IMG/VR virus record: IMGVR_UViG_3300009151_000311
Location: 1-26,947 of that record
DNA from: a virus
Direction: 5' to 3' (one strand)
Length of the DNA: 26,947 bases
The position numbers and the translations under genes are program-made. A model generated the notes under the pieces. The model searched no databases. It saw only the letters and a program-made list of their open reading frames with translations, and was not told the DNA's origin. Below are positions 6,590 to 14,186 of the stretch, in pieces. Positions within the stretch are counted from its first letter, which is position 1. Every line of letters begins with the position of its first letter.

Positions 6590-8053
6590 ATGGCAGGCAT
6601 CGGCAAAGTCTCCGCGATCTTCACGGCCTCGAGCTCGGGGCTGACTGCTGGCGTGTCGAAGGCGAGCTCGTCGCTCAAGAGCCTCGGCAATGACGTTGCC
6701 GGGCTTCGCTCGGGGATGCGCCTGCTGAACGCGATCTCCGGGGCGCAGCTGTTCGGCCAGATCGCGTCGAGCGCCATGGGCGCAGCCCGGTCTCTGGTGG
6801 GCCTCGGCCAGGCCCAGGCCAACGTCATCGACGACACCAGCAAACTCTCGGCCCGGCTCGGGATGACCTACGGCGAGCTCGCCGGCTTGTCTCACGCTGG
6901 CGATCTGGCTGGCGTCAGCATGGAGTTGATCGGCAAAGCCGCGACGAAGGCCGACATTGCGTTCGTCAGGGCGGCTCAGGGCTCTGACGTTGCCAAGGCG
7001 GGATTCGCTGCCGTCGGGCTCTCTCTGGCCGATCTCCAGGGCAAATCGTCTGCGGAGCGATTCTCCGCGATCACCGATGCCATCGCGGGGCTGCCGACCG
7101 AGGCGGAGCGGGCCGCCGCCGCGGTGAAGCTCTTCGGCAAGGCCGGGGCCGAGCTGCTGCCGCTGTTCGCCGGCGGGGCTGGATCGATCAAGGAAGCCAC
7201 CGACGAGGCCCAGCGGTTCGGGATGGCCCTCACCGGCGCGCAGGGCCGAGACGTTGAGGCCATGAACGATTCGTTCCAGAAGGTGTCCGCGGCCATCAGC
7301 GGGATCGTCAAACAGATCACCGCCTACCTCGCCCCCTCGATCACCGCAATCGCCACGACGTTCACCGACTTCGTCGGCTCTATGGGCGGGGCCAACATCG
7401 GCCAGGCCATCGGCGCGGGGATCCTGGCTGCGGCCCGATACATGGCCGGCGTCGGGGACTTTATCATCGGTGGGCTGACCACGGTGGGTGAATACCTGAC
7501 GTTCGTCGGCGGCAATTGGTCTGCCGTATTCGACTCCGTTGGCCGGCTCGGCTCGCTGCTGGCTGGCGTCGCCAGGGTGTGGGCAGGATCGATTCTGACT
7601 GTGCTGGGCACCGCCGCGAAGGTTATCGGGCTGGTGTCGAAGACGGCACAGGATGCGTCGAAGGGAATCACAGCCGCGGCAAAGGCCAACTTCGCCGCGG
7701 CCGGCCAGAACTTTGACGGGGCCTTCGGGGACAAGGCCAATGCCGGCGCGGGCCCGCTATCAGTGGCTCTTGGAATTGCTCTCGAAAAGTCGCGCCTCGC
7801 TGCCGGCCAACTCGACCAGGCGAAGAAGACCACGATTGCCGGCATGGCTCCAGCCGGTGGGGTGATCGCCGCACGCAACCAGGAGGTCAAGGCAATCGAC
7901 TCCCGGTCGAAGGAGGGCATCGCCGAGATGTTTCGTTTGATGCGTGGCGATGCCAACGATCCAGCCGAGCGGACGGCAAAGGCCACCGAGCGGATCGCCG
8001 ACAACACCGACGACATGGGCCTCGACATCGAAGAGCTATCTTTTGCAGGGTGA
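6590..8053 (+). CDS. Tail tape measure protein
   Basis: This 487-residue protein is Ala/Gly/Ser-rich and largely helical. It contains hydrophobic segments in the middle (around residues 240-400) and a typical tape-measure N-terminus (VSAIFTASSSGLTAGVSKA) and ends in a charged helix. It sits directly after the G/T chaperone. If the usual rule of about 1.5 angstrom per residue holds, the tail would be short, around 70 nm. The ATG at 6590 is preceded by AAAGGA; the frame runs open further upstream but that part overlaps the T region. Confidence 0.88.
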   Translation: MAGIGKVSAIFTASSSGLTAGVSKASSSLKSLGNDVAGLRSGMRLLNAISGAQLFGQIASSAMGAARSLVGLGQAQANVIDDTSKLSARLGMTYGELAGLSHAGDLAGVSMELIGKAATKADIAFVRAAQGSDVAKAGFAAVGLSLADLQGKSSAERFSAITDAIAGLPTEAERAAAAVKLFGKAGAELLPLFAGGAGSIKEATDEAQRFGMALTGAQGRDVEAMNDSFQKVSAAISGIVKQITAYLAPSITAIATTFTDFVGSMGGANIGQAIGAGILAAARYMAGVGDFIIGGLTTVGEYLTFVGGNWSAVFDSVGRLGSLLAGVARVWAGSILTVLGTAAKVIGLVSKTAQDASKGITAAAKANFAAAGQNFDGAFGDKANAGAGPLSVALGIALEKSRLAAGQLDQAKKTTIAGMAPAGGVIAARNQEVKAIDSRSKEGIAEMFRLMRGDANDPAERTAKATERIADNTDDMGLDIEELSFAG

Positions 8054-8056
8054 ACC

Positions 8057-8956
8057 ATGGCCGTCATCGCAACCAAGTACCTTCCGAATAAGGCCACCGG
8101 CAGCGGGGCTTTCCGGGAATCCCATGTCCTGAATGAATCGTGGATGGTGCGTGTCGATGCACCGCCACCGACGACCAGCGTGGCCGCGATCCTGACGGCT
8201 CCCGGTGTGGCCTACGGAGACGCTCATGCGTCGTTCACTTCATGTAAGGCCATGAAGTGGACCTACTCCGCGGCCGATGGCTCTGGGTTGATGTGGACCG
8301 TTGGCGTCGAATACTTCGTGCCGATCATCGAGATCAACCCCGCCAACGGTCTGCCGCTCGATGTGTGGGCTGGGCGTGGCACCAACGTAATGCTGCCATT
8401 TTTCAAGGATAAAGACGGAGACGTTCTCAAAAACTCCGCTGGAGATCCGATTGAAGGCATGGAGCGCGAGCTATGCTTCCGCGCCTATACGCTGGTCCGC
8501 TCCTACTCTTCGCTGTCTGCGGCAGACGCAGAGATGAACGCCGTCAACAATAAGACCAACTCCGACACATGGCCCACGCTGGGATCGTATGGGCTTGCCG
8601 ATACATGGAAGTGTTCAATCTCTAACTTTTCCAAGAAGGTAATTATCACCAGTTCCGGCGCAACCCAGACGGCGGCACGCTACTGGGAAGTGACTTATGA
8701 GATGGAATACAAATCAGACACATGGCGATGTAAGCCGTGGGATATGGGCTTTAATGAGCGTGTCGACGGAACCGGAACGCCCACAAGCAGTGGCACTAAC
8801 AGACGATCAATCGTCGGCTTCGACAAGAAGCCAGTCCGGCAACCTTGTGCGCTATCCAGTGGTGTAGCTCTCCCGCCTGGTACTCCGCCGGTTGCGCTGG
8901 ACTTCGACCCATACGACAAGGTCAGCTACATTACAAAGTTCGGAAACCCAGCATGA
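8057..8956 (+). CDS. Tail-tip or baseplate candidate of unknown family
   Basis: This 299-residue protein follows the tape measure by 3 nt, where distal tail proteins are normally encoded. It is rich in aromatic and polar residues, with predicted beta strands and no signal peptide or membrane segment. It is less GC-rich in its second half than the tape measure gene. No family is recognised; the tail role is inferred from position. It overlaps the next gene by ATGA. Confidence 0.6.
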   Translation: MAVIATKYLPNKATGSGAFRESHVLNESWMVRVDAPPPTTSVAAILTAPGVAYGDAHASFTSCKAMKWTYSAADGSGLMWTVGVEYFVPIIEINPANGLPLDVWAGRGTNVMLPFFKDKDGDVLKNSAGDPIEGMERELCFRAYTLVRSYSSLSAADAEMNAVNNKTNSDTWPTLGSYGLADTWKCSISNFSKKVIITSSGATQTAARYWEVTYEMEYKSDTWRCKPWDMGFNERVDGTGTPTSSGTNRRSIVGFDKKPVRQPCALSSGVALPPGTPPVALDFDPYDKVSYITKFGNPA

Positions 8957-9456
8957 AGCGGAAAGTTACAGTTACGTCCCGCGAATCGCTGGCGCGGATC
9001 GGTAACGCTGTGCGCTCCATCGAGAACGGTGGCCGCAACGCTTCGCACCACTCGCCACGGTACATGGCATGGGATGGCGGTGGGACTGTCAGCCTCGGCA
9101 AGACTGCGGCCGACTGGCTGAAAGACACATCGGCGTCGATCGCCCTCTATGCCGGCACGCCCGGATCGGAGGCCGCCACTGGCGAGTCCGTCCCTGTCTG
9201 GAATCACTTCGGGAAAGTGCTGTCCGGTAAGTGGGTGATGATCGGCGAAAACTCGGATGGGAACCGATACCTGATCGCCCCGGAATCAGACCAGCAGGAT
9301 GTCGTCTACAACGCCGCAATTGTTGCCACGACTGTCTCTGGAGTTACGACTTCCAAGCTGGTGTTCTACCGGAAGAAAGTATGGGTCCACTCCGTCGAGG
9401 AAAGCACCACGGTTGAACTGGGATTGGCGGAATGCGTCCCTGGCTACAGTGGGTAA
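8953..9456 (+). CDS. Tail-region protein of unknown function
   Basis: This 167-residue protein starts in an ATGA overlap with the upstream gene. It has a basic N-terminus and a beta-rich body (GKWVMIGENSDGNRYLIAPE). The N-terminal part looks flexible. It is probably part of the tail tip, by position only. Confidence 0.55.
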   Translation: MKRKVTVTSRESLARIGNAVRSIENGGRNASHHSPRYMAWDGGGTVSLGKTAADWLKDTSASIALYAGTPGSEAATGESVPVWNHFGKVLSGKWVMIGENSDGNRYLIAPESDQQDVVYNAAIVATTVSGVTTSKLVFYRKKVWVHSVEESTTVELGLAECVPGYSG

Positions 9457-9459
9457 CCA

Positions 9460-9843
9460 ATGGGCCTCATCACTTACAACGGCCAACTGCTGCTAGCGGC
9501 TGGCGGTCTGGCAAATACGATCGACTGCTGCTGTGGTCATCGTTACTGCTACTGCTTCACGCATTCGATCAACTATGTGATTGTGGCCCGCTGGCGTCGA
9601 TGCTACCGCGATCCTGTTTATGTTACCGCCATTGGAGCGTTTGTGTTCCCAGACGGCCAGCCTTGTGACGGAACTGCAAATGGAATGATCTGCCCGCCCG
9701 GCTCAACTGGCCGCTCAGTTCAATACGGCGGGCTGATGGTCAGTGTTTGTAGTTGCGGAAGCGGAAACGAAAGTTACAACGCTTCGGTCATTCAAAACCA
9801 AACGGCGTTTGATAACTGTACAGCCCTCGGGAGTCCTCCCTGA
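9460..9843 (+). CDS. Cysteine-rich tail-region protein
   Basis: This 127-residue protein has eleven cysteines, including a CCC run at residues 23-25 and the pattern CYC shortly after. It starts MGLITYNGQLLLAAGGLA. Such density in a virion-region protein suggests metal sites or disulfides in an extracellular structure. The start is an ATG 3 nt after the previous stop; the end overlaps the next ATG. Function unknown. Confidence 0.6.
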   Translation: MGLITYNGQLLLAAGGLANTIDCCCGHRYCYCFTHSINYVIVARWRRCYRDPVYVTAIGAFVFPDGQPCDGTANGMICPPGSTGRSVQYGGLMVSVCSCGSGNESYNASVIQNQTAFDNCTALGSPP

Positions 9844-10349
9844 TGCTCGTCGTGATGGACGCACTAAGGGCCGTCGAACACATGAAACCGGACGGCTATA
9901 TGGATGCCGTCATGGGGAGTGGTGTCGTCCGCATGGAGCCCGGCGTCGGTGAGGTCGTCGACATCCCCGACGCCGTCTACTGGTCGATGGTCCGCACCTA
10001 CTCACCGACGGAGTTGCATCAGCGGTATGCCATCTATGGATGTGGCCCAGGCTGCCAACTGAAAAAGACTCTTGCGTGGTGGGGCCTGCGGGATGACGGG
10101 CAGTGTGGCTGTTCCGACTTCGCCGCGCAGATGGACCGATGGGGCCCGGACGAAAGCTTCCGCCGGATCGAGGAGATCGTCGAACACCTCCGGGAAGCAG
10201 CCGCGAAGAAGGCTCTGCCTTTCCTGGCGACGGCGGCCCGCATGATGACCGCCCGGGCGATTGAGGCCGCACGAAAGGAGCTCGACCATGCCACGGAAGA
10301 GGCCAATCCCACCGCCTGGACAAACTTGGTCCGGGCTCGACGAGCCTGA
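9843..10349 (+). CDS. Unknown protein with Cys motif and helical C-terminus
   Basis: This 168-residue protein has a central Cys pattern (YGCGPGCQL, then GQCGCSDF) followed by a conserved-looking segment MDRWGPDESFRRIEEIVEHL and a long charged helix. It is read from an ATG overlapping the previous stop. Its last 62 bases overlap the next small gene in another frame. No family is recognised. Confidence 0.6.
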   Translation: MLVVMDALRAVEHMKPDGYMDAVMGSGVVRMEPGVGEVVDIPDAVYWSMVRTYSPTELHQRYAIYGCGPGCQLKKTLAWWGLRDDGQCGCSDFAAQMDRWGPDESFRRIEEIVEHLREAAAKKALPFLATAARMMTARAIEAARKELDHATEEANPTAWTNLVRARRA

Positions 10350-10464
10350 CATCACCGGGGCCGAGGAGGCCGAGGCCGAGCAGCTGATTGAGTTCGGCCG
10401 AAGGTCGAAGAAGCCGAAGCCACCCGAGGAGGAAAAGCCGTGCCCCCAAAAAAGCCCTCGCTGA
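10288..10464 (+). CDS. Small acidic/basic protein, unknown, overlapping both neighbours
   Basis: This 58-residue ORF has a strong AAAGGAG site 7 nt before its ATG. The protein has a Pro-rich start and mixed charge (EEAEAEQLIEFGRR, then KKPKPPEEEKPC). It overlaps the upstream gene by 62 nt and the downstream gene by 25 nt. The good ribosome site supports it being real; function unknown. Confidence 0.55.
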   Translation: MPRKRPIPPPGQTWSGLDEPDITGAEEAEAEQLIEFGRRSKKPKPPEEEKPCPQKSPR

Positions 10465-10700
10465 CCGACGACATCCGCCGTGGCGTGGCCGCCGCGAAGA
10501 AGGGGCCGGCCTCCTGGCTGTCCAAGCTCACGCCCGACGTCCAGCAAGAGCTGACGCAGGTTCGGGCCGAGTTCCTCGCTGGCCAGATCGAGGGCACACG
10601 AACCGCGCTGGCCCGGTCCATTCATGCGGCGCTCTCCGCTCGCGGTCTGATCACCGTTACCCGCTCTGAGGTGATGCGATGGATCAACGCCGCCGATTGA
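10440..10700 (+). CDS. Small helical, probably DNA-associated protein
   Basis: This 86-residue protein starts at a GTG after a GAGGAGG-rich site. It is helical and basic, with the pattern WLSKLTPDVQQELTQVR and a C-terminal RGLITVTRSEVMRWINAAD that could be a helix-turn-helix-like unit. Its end overlaps the metallophosphoesterase start by 22 nt, which suggests that they act together. Function unknown. Confidence 0.6.
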   Translation: MPPKKPSLTDDIRRGVAAAKKGPASWLSKLTPDVQQELTQVRAEFLAGQIEGTRTALARSIHAALSARGLITVTRSEVMRWINAAD

Positions 10701-11785
10701 CCGCAGACATCCGCGAGGGCGTCGACCAGGCCGACCGGCTGCGCGCCGACGCCGAGCTGGCCAAGCTCCGCGCCGAGCTCGCCGCCACGAAGACCCGCTA
10801 TGGGACGGCGCTTCGGCAGATCGACCTTGAGCGGGAGCGGGCCGACTCGCTGGCGGGGCTGGCCGGACTCCAGGCCAAGGCCATGCCGCGGCCTGCCAAG
10901 CCAGCCCGGCCAAACGCGGCCACCGCCCTGGTCGTCCTGTCCGACTGGCACTGCGAGGAGACCGTCACCCGGGAGCAGACGGCGGGGCTCAATGCTTTCG
11001 ACCTTGAGGTGGCCGACCTGCGGATCTCCGAGTTGGCCCGGCGGATCGGCGTCCTCGTCGAGCACGAGCGCCAGTTGGTGAAGATCGACAGAATCGTGAT
11101 TGCGGCCCTCGGCGACTTCATCAGCGGCCACATCCATGAAGAGCTGGTCGAGACCTGCTCCCTGGCCCCCATGGCTGCCACCAGGTGGGCCGCGGCCCGG
11201 CTCCGGGGGATCATCGATATGGCGGCCGACATGGCCAGGGAGGTCATCGTCGTCACCCAGCCGGGGAACCACGGGCGGAGCAACCACGGGAAGCCCCGCA
11301 AGGCCACCGAGCACGACCACTCCTTCGAGCAGAACGCCTATCTCATGATGGCCGGCGGCGAGACCCGGCCCAACGTCCGATGGGAGATCGCGGCCGGTTA
11401 CCTCGGCTACCTCGATCTCGACGGGTTCGTGGTCCGCTACCACCACGGCCACGAGATCCGCTACCAGGGTGGCATCGGTGGGATCGCCGTGCCGGTAAAC
11501 AAGGCGATCTCCGCGTGGAACCGATCGAGGCCCGCCCATCTGGACGTTTTCGGGCACTGGCACCAGTGGGGGTGGCTCCGGGGGAAGTACGTTTCCAACG
11601 GCAGCCTGATCGGGATGTCGGCTTTCGCGCTGCGGATCAAGGCGGAGTTCGAGGCCCCGTGCCAATCGCTGGTGATCGTCGACCACGGCCGGCGGGAGGT
11701 CTCCCGGGCGGTCCCGATCTGGTGCGATGCCGATCTCCGCGCGGGGGTTGCCCACGCCCCCGGGCGCGGGAAGGTGGGTGCATGA
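10679..11785 (+). CDS. Calcineurin-like metallophosphoesterase
   Basis: The 368-residue protein has all the family metal-binding motifs in order: Asp89 and His91 in SDWHC, Asp146 in GDF, Asn197-His198 in GNHG, His255, His256 and His258 in HHGHE, and His293 and His295 in GHWH. The N-terminal 60 residues are a charged coiled-coil-like helix not part of the fold. Such enzymes cleave phosphoesters, including nucleic acids, with two metal ions. The substrate is unknown. It overlaps the small gene upstream and the DUF6378-like gene downstream (ATGA). Confidence 0.85.
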   Translation: MDQRRRLTADIREGVDQADRLRADAELAKLRAELAATKTRYGTALRQIDLERERADSLAGLAGLQAKAMPRPAKPARPNAATALVVLSDWHCEETVTREQTAGLNAFDLEVADLRISELARRIGVLVEHERQLVKIDRIVIAALGDFISGHIHEELVETCSLAPMAATRWAAARLRGIIDMAADMAREVIVVTQPGNHGRSNHGKPRKATEHDHSFEQNAYLMMAGGETRPNVRWEIAAGYLGYLDLDGFVVRYHHGHEIRYQGGIGGIAVPVNKAISAWNRSRPAHLDVFGHWHQWGWLRGKYVSNGSLIGMSAFALRIKAEFEAPCQSLVIVDHGRREVSRAVPIWCDADLRAGVAHAPGRGKVGA

Positions 11786-12120
11786 GCAACCACACCTCCG
11801 CCCCCTGTGCCGCCGTCGAGCTCCTCGAGCAGGCCCGCGCCGCGGTCATCGACCGCCACGGCAAGTACGGCCCGCCCGTCGAGCATTTTTCCAGGACGGT
11901 CGGCATGGTCAACGCCGCGTTCGCCGGCATCCTGACGAGGCCCCTGACGCCGTCCGACTGGGCGCTCATCATGCTCATCGACAAGGTGGCCCGGCACATG
12001 GGCACCGCCCGCACCACCGACACGCCGATCGATCTGGCCGGCTACGCCGCCTGTTTGGCGGAGTGCGAAGCGGCGGAGGGCTCGCCGCCCCCGGCTGTGG
12101 TCATGGGGCCTCCTCAATGA
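11782..12120 (+). CDS. DUF6378-like phage protein
   Basis: This 112-residue protein has the pattern HGKYGPPVEHFSRTVGMVN, DWALIMLIDKVAR and IDLAGYAACLAEC that marks the DUF6378 group, small phage proteins with an all-helical, nucleotide-hydrolase-like look. The precise activity is not known. The start overlaps the metallophosphoesterase stop. The 3' end overlaps the convergent integrase gene by 20 nt. Confidence 0.75.
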   Translation: MSNHTSAPCAAVELLEQARAAVIDRHGKYGPPVEHFSRTVGMVNAAFAGILTRPLTPSDWALIMLIDKVARHMGTARTTDTPIDLAGYAACLAECEAAEGSPPPAVVMGPPQ

Positions 12121-13003
12121 AATGGGCATCGCCCAGATCCAGCGCCGGGAGGAAGTCTATCCCCTCGGTTTTCCCCACCACGCGCTCGTCGAGGTAGTGG
12201 TTGCGGGTGATGTTCGCGTCACTGTGGTCGAGGTGCGACACGGCATCGCCACCCCCCGCCTGAACGTAGCTCGCGCTGGCCTTGCGGATCGCGTGGAACC
12301 GCCGCTGAGGCACCTCGGCTTTCGCGCACAGGATCGCCATCGAGGCGTAGATCGACGCGGGCTTCCCGGGCCACGGCCAGACCAGATCGCCAGGGCACCG
12401 CCGGTAAAGCTCAAGCTCGGCCGACAGGTCGGGCGTGATCCGTCTGGCGATGTCCCTGGTGTGCCCCTTCCTGGTGCCAGCCAGGAAGACGATCTCCGTC
12501 CCCTGGACGTTGAACCACCGGAGGGCCATCAACTCCCCGACCCTCGCTCCCGAGCACCACGCAGCGTAGATCAGCGTCGACCACCACCACCCCGCCGGCA
12601 GGCCGGCAATCGTCCGCTGCCGCCCCCGGGCCGCGACGATCAGCCGGGCCACCTCGGCCGAGGTGAAGCCGCGCGGCAGCCTCTTCTCCCCCCGGACCTG
12701 TCGGACGATGGGAAACTCCTCGATCAGCCGCTTGCGGAAGGCGTAGAGCGCGAGGGCGAGCAGCTGTGTGCGGTCTTTCCTCACCGTCCCCGCCGATGGA
12801 ATCCCCCGGCGCGCGGAGTGGATCGTTCGCCCTCGCCACGCCAGGAAGGCCGCGATCGTGTCTTCTTCGAGGTCTGCGACCATGGCTGGCCGCCCAAGGT
12901 ATTCGGAGAACCGATCGATCGAGTGACCGTAGATCTCGACCGTTCTTGGACAGATGCCCTTTACGGGGACGTACCGCTCAAGCAACAATTTCCGTAGCGT
13001 CAT
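12101..13003 (-). CDS. int: Tyrosine recombinase (phage integrase)
   Basis: This 300-residue protein contains a SAM-like DNA-binding N-terminus and the full catalytic set: Arg154 in GARVGEL, Lys179 in GTRKGH, His237 and Arg240 in FHAIRK, His260 in LDHSDANIT and Tyr270 in NHYLD. It cuts and joins DNA at att sites for integration and excision. The start at 13003 has a GGAGG site 8 nt upstream; a longer form from 13033 adds ten residues but lacks a comparable site. Upstream lies the attP-like sequence and a divergent HTH gene. Confidence 0.92.
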   Translation of the reverse strand: MTLRKLLLERYVPVKGICPRTVEIYGHSIDRFSEYLGRPAMVADLEEDTIAAFLAWRGRTIHSARRGIPSAGTVRKDRTQLLALALYAFRKRLIEEFPIVRQVRGEKRLPRGFTSAEVARLIVAARGRQRTIAGLPAGWWWSTLIYAAWCSGARVGELMALRWFNVQGTEIVFLAGTRKGHTRDIARRITPDLSAELELYRRCPGDLVWPWPGKPASIYASMAILCAKAEVPQRRFHAIRKASASYVQAGGGDAVSHLDHSDANITRNHYLDERVVGKTEGIDFLPALDLGDAHFIEEAP

Positions 13004-13014
13004 GGCTCCAACCT

Positions 13015-13060
13015 CCAGGTGGGTGGCATCCATGCCTTGCGTCTAAGGTAGGTCACCTGG
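13015..13060. repeat. Inverted 7-bp repeat beside the attP-like core
   Basis: CCAGGTG (13015-13021) and its complement CACCTGG (13054-13060) lie between the integrase start and the attP-like core. They could be integrase binding sites. The match is short and unproven. Confidence 0.3.
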
Positions 13061-13066
13061 ACGCCT

Positions 13067-13087
13067 GTTCAACTCCCCTCACTTCCA
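13067..13087 (+). other. attP: attP-like sequence: 3' end of a tRNA gene
   Basis: From 13068 the bases fit a tRNA 3' end: a TTCAACT T-loop, a CCCCT T-stem strand (13075-13079), a 7-base acceptor strand CACTTCC (13080-13086) and the discriminator A (13087). The 5' side cannot form the T-stem, so this is only the tail of a tRNA. Many integrases use such a tail so that the host tRNA is restored after insertion. It sits 64 nt upstream of the integrase start. Confidence 0.55.
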
Positions 13088-13092
13088 ATCCC

Positions 13093-13128
13093 CCAACCTC
13101 AACCGGAGCCCTCTCCGGTCGAAGTTGG
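13093..13128. other. Two-part hairpin beside the attP-like core
   Basis: CCAAC (13093-13097) pairs with GTTGG (13124-13128) outside ACCGGAG (13102-13108) and CTCCGGT (13113-13119), with a 4-nt internal loop on each side and a 4-nt terminal loop. There is no T-run. It could be a recombination or control element. Confidence 0.45.
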
Positions 13129-13220
13129 TCCGTCATCTCACCCTACGCGGGTGAAGGGCGGCGGTGAATTGTCGGATCGCGCGTGTTGCCCACGCTCGAT
13201 CATGTGGCAATGCTTGGGGA

Positions 13221-13466
13221 ATGAAGCGCGTGGGACTGCCAGCACCCGTCGGGAATTGGATCACCGTCAACGAGGCCGCCAAGCGGCTCGGGATGACCAC
13301 GGGCGGGGTCTATTCGCTGGTAAAGCGGAAGCAGTTGAAGCAGTACCGCTTCGGCCGTTCCGCTGCGTTCCTCGATGCCGATGTCGAGAAGGCGGTGAAT
13401 CACCCGCCGACGACCGGAAGACCTCGGAACGGATACGTTCCGCGAGTGTCCAGCCCCGCATCTTGA
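13221..13466 (+). CDS. Small HTH DNA-binding protein, excisionase-like
   Basis: This protein of about 81 residues contains WITVNEAAKRLGMTTGGVYSL and then VKRKQLKQYRFGRSAAFLDADVEKAV in sequence, the winged HTH pattern of the HTH_17/excisionase group. Divergent from the integrase, it suits a role as recombination directionality factor or transcription regulator. The start is uncertain: the frame opens at a GTG at 13164 with a GAAGGG site, and an ATG at 13221 gives the family-typical length but has a poorly spaced site. An intrinsic terminator follows directly. Confidence 0.8.
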   Translation: MKRVGLPAPVGNWITVNEAAKRLGMTTGGVYSLVKRKQLKQYRFGRSAAFLDADVEKAVNHPPTTGRPRNGYVPRVSSPAS

Positions 13467-13468
13467 TT

Positions 13469-13496
13469 GCGTTTTCACGCTGAGAACGCAGTTTTT
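13469..13496 (+). terminator. Intrinsic terminator after the HTH gene
   Basis: GCGTTTTC pairs with GAGAACGC (one G-T pair) around ACGCT, followed by AGTTTTT. It starts 3 nt after the HTH stop and precedes the rightward promoter. Confidence 0.7.
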
Positions 13497-13508
13497 CGCA
13501 TTCGCGAA
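13495..13508. promoter_or_regulatory. Inverted repeat just upstream of the early promoter
   Basis: TTCGC and GCGAA flank ATTC, ending 9 nt before the -35 box at 13518. The position suits an operator, although the repeat overlaps the terminator T-run. Confidence 0.35.
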
Positions 13509-13517
13509 GAACACCTC

Positions 13518-13547
13518 TTGACTGATCGTAGGCCAAGTTCCTATGTT
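13518..13547 (+). promoter_or_regulatory. Sigma-70-like promoter of the early operon
   Basis: TTGACT (13518-13523) and TATGTT (13542-13547) are 18 bp apart. The site lies at the start of the 273-nt non-coding stretch 13467-13739 and points at the replication operon. Besides the terminator, inverted repeats and this promoter, the stretch holds a weak CCCGG/CCGGG hairpin (13671-13686) and no convincing gene. Confidence 0.5.
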
Positions 13548-13711
13548 CGCCCTCGTTGTTTGCAGCCGCGAATAACTTGAGTGGGTCGCCAGACCATTCC
13601 GGTCAACTGTCCCTCTCGATTCTCCCTCGATTTTTAGCCTGGACACTTAGGCGGTCTGGGGTGGGTTGTTCCCGGTTTGTGCCGGGGTACGCTCCCTCAA
13701 ACAACTGAACG

Positions 13712-13721
13712 AGTGATCACT
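13712..13721. promoter_or_regulatory. 10-bp palindrome before the first early gene
   Basis: AGTGATCACT is a perfect palindrome 18 nt upstream of the ATG at 13740. It may be a binding site for a regulator. Confidence 0.3.
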
Positions 13722-13739
13722 AAACGGGGGCGACAGGGG

Positions 13740-14186
13740 ATGGCTGACACGGGGGTAAGGGCGACGGCGAGACGGCAGGCGAAGAGGCTGGCAGCGGGGA
13801 AGTCGATGGGGGTGGTGATCGGAGTGGCGAAGCCATTCCCAATCTCCCTGGCTCACCTGTGTTGGCAGATTGGCCTGAGTCACGAATCGACGGCATGGGT
13901 GGTGGGGCGATCGGTGAGCGAGGTTCGACACCAGTGGTCAATCCTCACGGGGCTTCCCCTTGAGGAAGACCCCACACCGGAAGCGATCGAGACCGGGACA
14001 GCGGAGATCCGGTCTGAGTGGTCACCCGAGACGTATCGGCTGGCCGAATCGGGGACCAGACACGACAGCAGCACGAAGCACAGGGGAGATCAACGATGCG
14101 CGACGACGAACAGCCTGGCGACCGGGAAGCGGAAGGGGCGATTGCCGGAATGGTCGAGCTCTACGGGGCTCATCGGGAGCCGGTGA
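13740..14186 (+). CDS. First gene of early operon, possible regulator
   Basis: This 148-residue protein has a very basic start (ARRQAKRLAAGKS) and a helical segment LAHLCWQIGLSHES followed by VGRSVSEVRHQW that could be a helix-turn-helix. A later EIRSEWSPETYRLA segment resembles EIRSGWTEQQQIAAARG in the small protein at 14343. The last 30 codons overlap the next gene and show less GC-rich third positions, so the natural end may have been lost. Family not recognised. Confidence 0.6.
   Translation: MADTGVRATARRQAKRLAAGKSMGVVIGVAKPFPISLAHLCWQIGLSHESTAWVVGRSVSEVRHQWSILTGLPLEEDPTPEAIETGTAEIRSEWSPETYRLAESGTRHDSSTKHRGDQRCATTNSLATGKRKGRLPEWSSSTGLIGSR

Noticed and set aside
12122-12997. Long + strand ORF opposite the integrase
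   Set aside because: It is the mirror of a clear tyrosine recombinase with all catalytic residues; the + strand product is Arg/Pro-rich and has no ribosome site.
13067-13087. Complete tRNA gene near the integrase
   Set aside because: Only the 3' end fits; the 5' T-stem strand and the other arms are missing.
13200-13646. Minus-strand ORF as a possible repressor
   Set aside because: No HTH pattern or ribosome site; it crosses the terminator and the HTH gene on the other strand.
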